Under the pieces are notes generated by a model that was not told the origin of the DNA, ran no database searches, and was given only the letters and a program-made list of their open reading frames with translations. A DNA stretch of 64,000 bases, taken from Ardenticatenaceae bacterium (GTDB lineage Bacteria > Chloroflexota > Anaerolineae > Promineifilales > Promineifilaceae). How positions within the stretch are numbered: the first letter of the stretch is position 1; every line of letters starts with the position of its first letter. Shown in pieces: positions 62,601 through 64,000 of this stretch. The DNA lies in contig JACKCD010000020.1 in NCBI GenBank assembly GCA_020634215.1, forward strand, positions 1 to 64,000. The letters run 5' to 3'. The position numbers and the translations under genes were made by a program.

Positions 62601-63286
62601 TGCGGCTGCGAATAACGGTCAAAGACACGGCCATCCTTAAACCATAGCCGATCATAGCTTTCCGCTTCGGGCTTAGCATACAGCTCACGCACTTTCTGCA
62701 CAAAGGTATCTGGGTTGCGTAGCTGCCCCACCACGTAGGCCAACGCTTTCTCATCTTCGTAGCTTGCCAGGATGTCCCCTGGAATACGCCACATTTTCTG
62801 GAATTTGTGGTTATAGTTGACAATACGGCCGTTTTCATCCACCACTAAAATCCCGTCCGCCGTTGATTCCAGCGTCGCCTGATGCAGCGAAACGGTTCGC
62901 GCCAGCGCATCTTCCGTCTGTTTAAACAGGGTAATATCGTTCGAGGTTGCCACAATCTCCACTGGCACCCCCGTGGCTTCATCCATAATGACGCGGCTAA
63001 TCGTTTCAAACCAGACAAAATGACCCAGCTTGTGACGAATACGGTACACTACCCGCGCCACGCCAAGCTGCCCCAGCGTTTCCTCATGTGCCTGGCGAAT
63101 ACGCCCCACATCATCGGTGTGAAAAAAATCATACGCCGACCGCCCCACCAACTCTTCTGGCTCATACCCCAACAGCGGCCGGCTGGCCGACGAGGCAAAC
63201 AGATAGGTTCCGTCCAATGTATGGCGTGAGATCAAGCTGCTGACATTGTCAATAATAAATTGATAAACGCTGTTGTCTGTCTCCAT
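59687..63286 (-). CDS. Soluble multi-sensor histidine kinase (four PAS and several GAF domains)
   Basis: The 1199-residue protein has no membrane helix. Four PAS domains come first (about 1-125, 130-255, 265-380, 385-500; examples are RRDGSLFPVEISMGL and NATTEGVVIHENGRIVELN). GAF domains follow (about 515-680, a diverged one about 690-810, and about 830-960), with GELAVPIKLRDEVLGVLDVQ and SELAVPMIVGTKLLGVLDVQ. The kinase core has His in FLASMSHELRTPLNSIIGF and ATPase motifs ILWNIVGNGIKF, DTGIGI and GTGLGMPIS. It reads cytoplasmic signals, possibly small molecules or redox cofactors. It starts six bases after the upstream GAF gene and precedes a response regulator, forming a phosphorelay operon. 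Confidence 0.93.
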   Translation of the reverse strand: METDNSVYQFIIDNVSSLISRHTLDGTYLFASSASRPLLGYEPEELVGRSAYDFFHTDDVGRIRQAHEETLGQLGVARVVYRIRHKLGHFVWFETISRVIMDEATGVPVEIVATSNDITLFKQTEDALARTVSLHQATLESTADGILVVDENGRIVNYNHKFQKMWRIPGDILASYEDEKALAYVVGQLRNPDTFVQKVRELYAKPEAESYDRLWFKDGRVFDRYSQPQRVGKRVVGRVWSFRNVTEQVHVQEQARSSAQRFQRLINQAADGIFLLDQMGRVVDVNERACLNLGYSHKELLRLTVFDFNVDLTHEMFAALVKNLSLDKATIVERLHRRRDGSLFPVEISMGLMETGEILSVARDITQRRKTAQALRESEERFRSLANATTEGVVIHENGRIVELNQAMAQMLGYEVEELIGRNIVDTVPPEGKQLVAQNLEQAAAEPYETVFWHKDGSELMVEVCGKAIPYLGRPMRVVTVRNVTQQKALEEDARLSLWRRSREVRLTTQIAQEIAGISDLRELYQRVVTLVHEQFGYYHTQLFRYDVHRHMVSLVVGYGEAGERMLAFQHSLPVGVGLVGTAVSRGQSMLRSDVTNDPDWRSNPVLPLTKGELAVPIKLRDEVLGVLDVQSDVAGALNDNDKILLEGLCGQIAVAIESARLGQEMEVQLRETAVLQRQMVQEGWARWRPAETGARGFVFDARENQIRPAIDNGRPNDTGILPTQSVNKPLAIRGTAIGQLTIDHDPGNPLAPEEEAFLESISEQVAEALESARLFEQTQSALAVQERLAQELRTVSEVSTVAATIRESYSLLQSVVDLTKVSFDLYHVHIFLLSADEQYLLLAAGADDVGRLMREEDSRVSISSRSIIAKAARTREPVIVADAATDEDFLLEPLLPETRSELAVPMIVGTKLLGVLDVQSDQPHRFTDEDVLINRTLASQVAVALQNAYLYDEQVQAAERLREVDRLKTEFLASMSHELRTPLNSIIGFADVLLEGVDGELNQLMQEDVKLIRDSGEHLRTLIDDILDMSKIEAGKMELRYERIDMYQMAHDIISTATPLAKEKGLRLNLFIHDDDIVVEADRTRLRQILWNIVGNGIKFTKQGQVTLTIEKQNGNLLVAVTDTGIGIRPEDIGIVFEQFRQVDGKLNREAGGTGLGMPISKNLVELHGGRIWLESRLGEGSKFYFTVPLQRQDVKKP

Positions 63287-63292
63287 AGAGGC

Positions 63293-64000
63293 TTAATCCT
63301 GCTGGCTATCGTCCAAATAAATAACGGCACGGCGACCCAAGACACGCCCTACCTCTTCAACGGCCGTTTTCATCACCGTTTCCACATTCAGCGACCGCCG
63401 CACCTTCTCCGTCACCTCGCGCAGCAACCGTTCACGCTCCGCCCGCGCCTGCGCCGCCTCCAGCAAACGCTTGTTTTCCAACACAATCGCAATCTGGGGC
63501 ATCAGCGAACGGCAAATCCGCTGTTCCCGCTCGGAATACACATGCGGCTGTTGCGCTGACAGCACAATCACCCCGCGCCGTTCCCCTTGCACAACCAAGG
63601 GCAAAATCACCAGACTCACAACCTGCCGCTCCGCACTGAAGGCACGCATCCGTTCCGGGATGCCAAAATCCTCTGCCACATTCGTAATAAAACGGCTGTC
63701 CGTGTGGTGCATAAAAGCCACAAAACCATCTTCGCCATCTGAGAATAATGTACCGACCGGTAAGGCCGGCCGCTCTGGATCACCTGACCACGCCGCCAGC
63801 AGTTGCGTCCCATTTCCAGCCGTCTCGCCGGGCAAGAACAACCATAAATTAGCCCGGCTAATGTCAGCAATTGACACCGACGACACCACCGATTCCAGCA
63901 ATTCCTGCAAATCAGCCGCCTCATTCAACCGGCGGCTGGCCTCATACAGTTCTGACATCTCCTGCCGCGCCGCCAACTGTGCCAGAAACGCCCGCCGGCT
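63293..64000 (-). CDS. GAF-domain protein, 3' part (gene runs off the right edge)
   Basis: The frame is open to the right edge, so only the C-terminal 235 or so residues are seen. It begins in a coiled linker (ELYEASRRLNEAADLQELLESVV) followed by a GAF domain with LVILPLVVQGERRGVIVLSA and QRICRSLMPQIAIVLEN. After it a second coiled coil leads to ETVMKTAVEEVGRVLGRRAVIYLDD, as if another signalling domain had ended. The linker style suggests it continues from further sensor domains beyond the window. It shares an operon with the histidine kinase (six-base gap). A palindrome at 63360 encodes KTAVE. Confidence 0.82.
   Translation of the reverse strand, partial: SRRAFLAQLAARQEMSELYEASRRLNEAADLQELLESVVSSVSIADISRANLWLFLPGETAGNGTQLLAAWSGDPERPALPVGTLFSDGEDGFVAFMHHTDSRFITNVAEDFGIPERMRAFSAERQVVSLVILPLVVQGERRGVIVLSAQQPHVYSEREQRICRSLMPQIAIVLENKRLLEAAQARAERERLLREVTEKVRRSLNVETVMKTAVEEVGRVLGRRAVIYLDDSQQD

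Larger units (their letters stand above)
179..63369. repeat. Dispersed iterated palindrome AACGGCCGTT (about 79 exact copies)
   Basis: The exact 10-base palindrome recurs across the window. Approximate starts that I read include 179, 617, 1170, 1492, 1831, 2053, 2716, 2988, 3064, 4245, 4385, 5520, 7650, 8009, 8627, 10278, 10397, 12271, 12420, 13140, 13207, 13954, 19797, 20823, 22073, 23580, 23751, 26050, 26370, 26887, 27905, 30357, 33198, 36246, 38650, 39835, 40231, 43139, 43167, 46317, 46355, 47449, 48656, 51465, 52404, 53226, 54198, 55831, 57301, 58563, 58684, 58880, 61262, 61536 and 63360. It lies inside genes of both orientations and in intergenic DNA. Many copies are extended by A/T (AAACGGCCGTTT). 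The pattern resembles cyanobacterial HIP1 in being a highly iterated short palindrome, but the sequence differs. No copies were seen inside the IS element or between about 13.97 and 19.79 kb. Confidence 0.95.

Overview
The window looks like chromosome of a GC-rich member of the Chloroflexota (Anaerolineae/Caldilineae-like). This is an inference from gene content: very large Ser/Thr kinase-AAA-TPR regulators, coenzyme F420 genes, an MttB-type methyltransferase, a TumE-type toxin pair, multi-PAS/GAF histidine kinases, and a secreted protein ending in an LPLV-type tail. No rRNA, tRNA or CRISPR array was seen.

Layout. 0-2 kb: 5' part of galactokinase, a nucleotidyltransferase and a DUF971 protein. 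2-5 kb: an ABC-2 exporter operon (two permeases and an ATPase) behind a candidate attenuated leader. 5-12 kb: a hybrid histidine kinase, a fused molybdenum hydroxylase whose ferredoxin-like domain has lost its cysteines, and a D-cysteine desulfhydrase-like PLP enzyme. 12-21.5 kb: a PfkB kinase, an MFS exporter, an IS element with a frameshifted transposase, a GH172/DUF2961 protein, an MttB-family protein, a histidine kinase and fumarase. 22-25 kb: a glutaminyl cyclase lipoprotein, a channel-like membrane protein and an acyl-CoA dehydrogenase. 26-36.7 kb: three tandem paralogous kinase-AAA-TPR giants. 36.7-47 kb: M20 peptidase, methyltransferase, acyl-CoA dehydrogenase, a 14-repeat secreted protein, MFS, acylphosphatase and a FecR-like protein. 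47-53 kb: a complete mrpABCDEFG Na+/H+ antiporter operon, with mrpA broken by two one-base deletions. 53.5-55 kb: frameshifted npdG and cofE (F420 genes). 55-59 kb: a toxin-antitoxin pair, a glycosidase-like lipoprotein, a PD-(D/E)XK nuclease and a THUMP-like methyltransferase. 59-64 kb: a GAF protein, multi-sensor histidine kinase and response regulator operon.

The most unusual signal is not a gene. The 10-base palindrome AACGGCCGTT occurs about 79 times (my count by eye), in all reading frames, on genes of both orientations and between genes; about 0.06 copies are expected by chance for a 10-mer in 64 kb. Many copies sit where base composition flips from G/T-rich on the 5' side to C/A-rich on the 3' side, regardless of gene direction. 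Intergenic gaps also carry long hairpins whose arms are short tandem units, with the same G-then-C polarity. Together these suggest an unrecognised DNA-processing or repair architecture.
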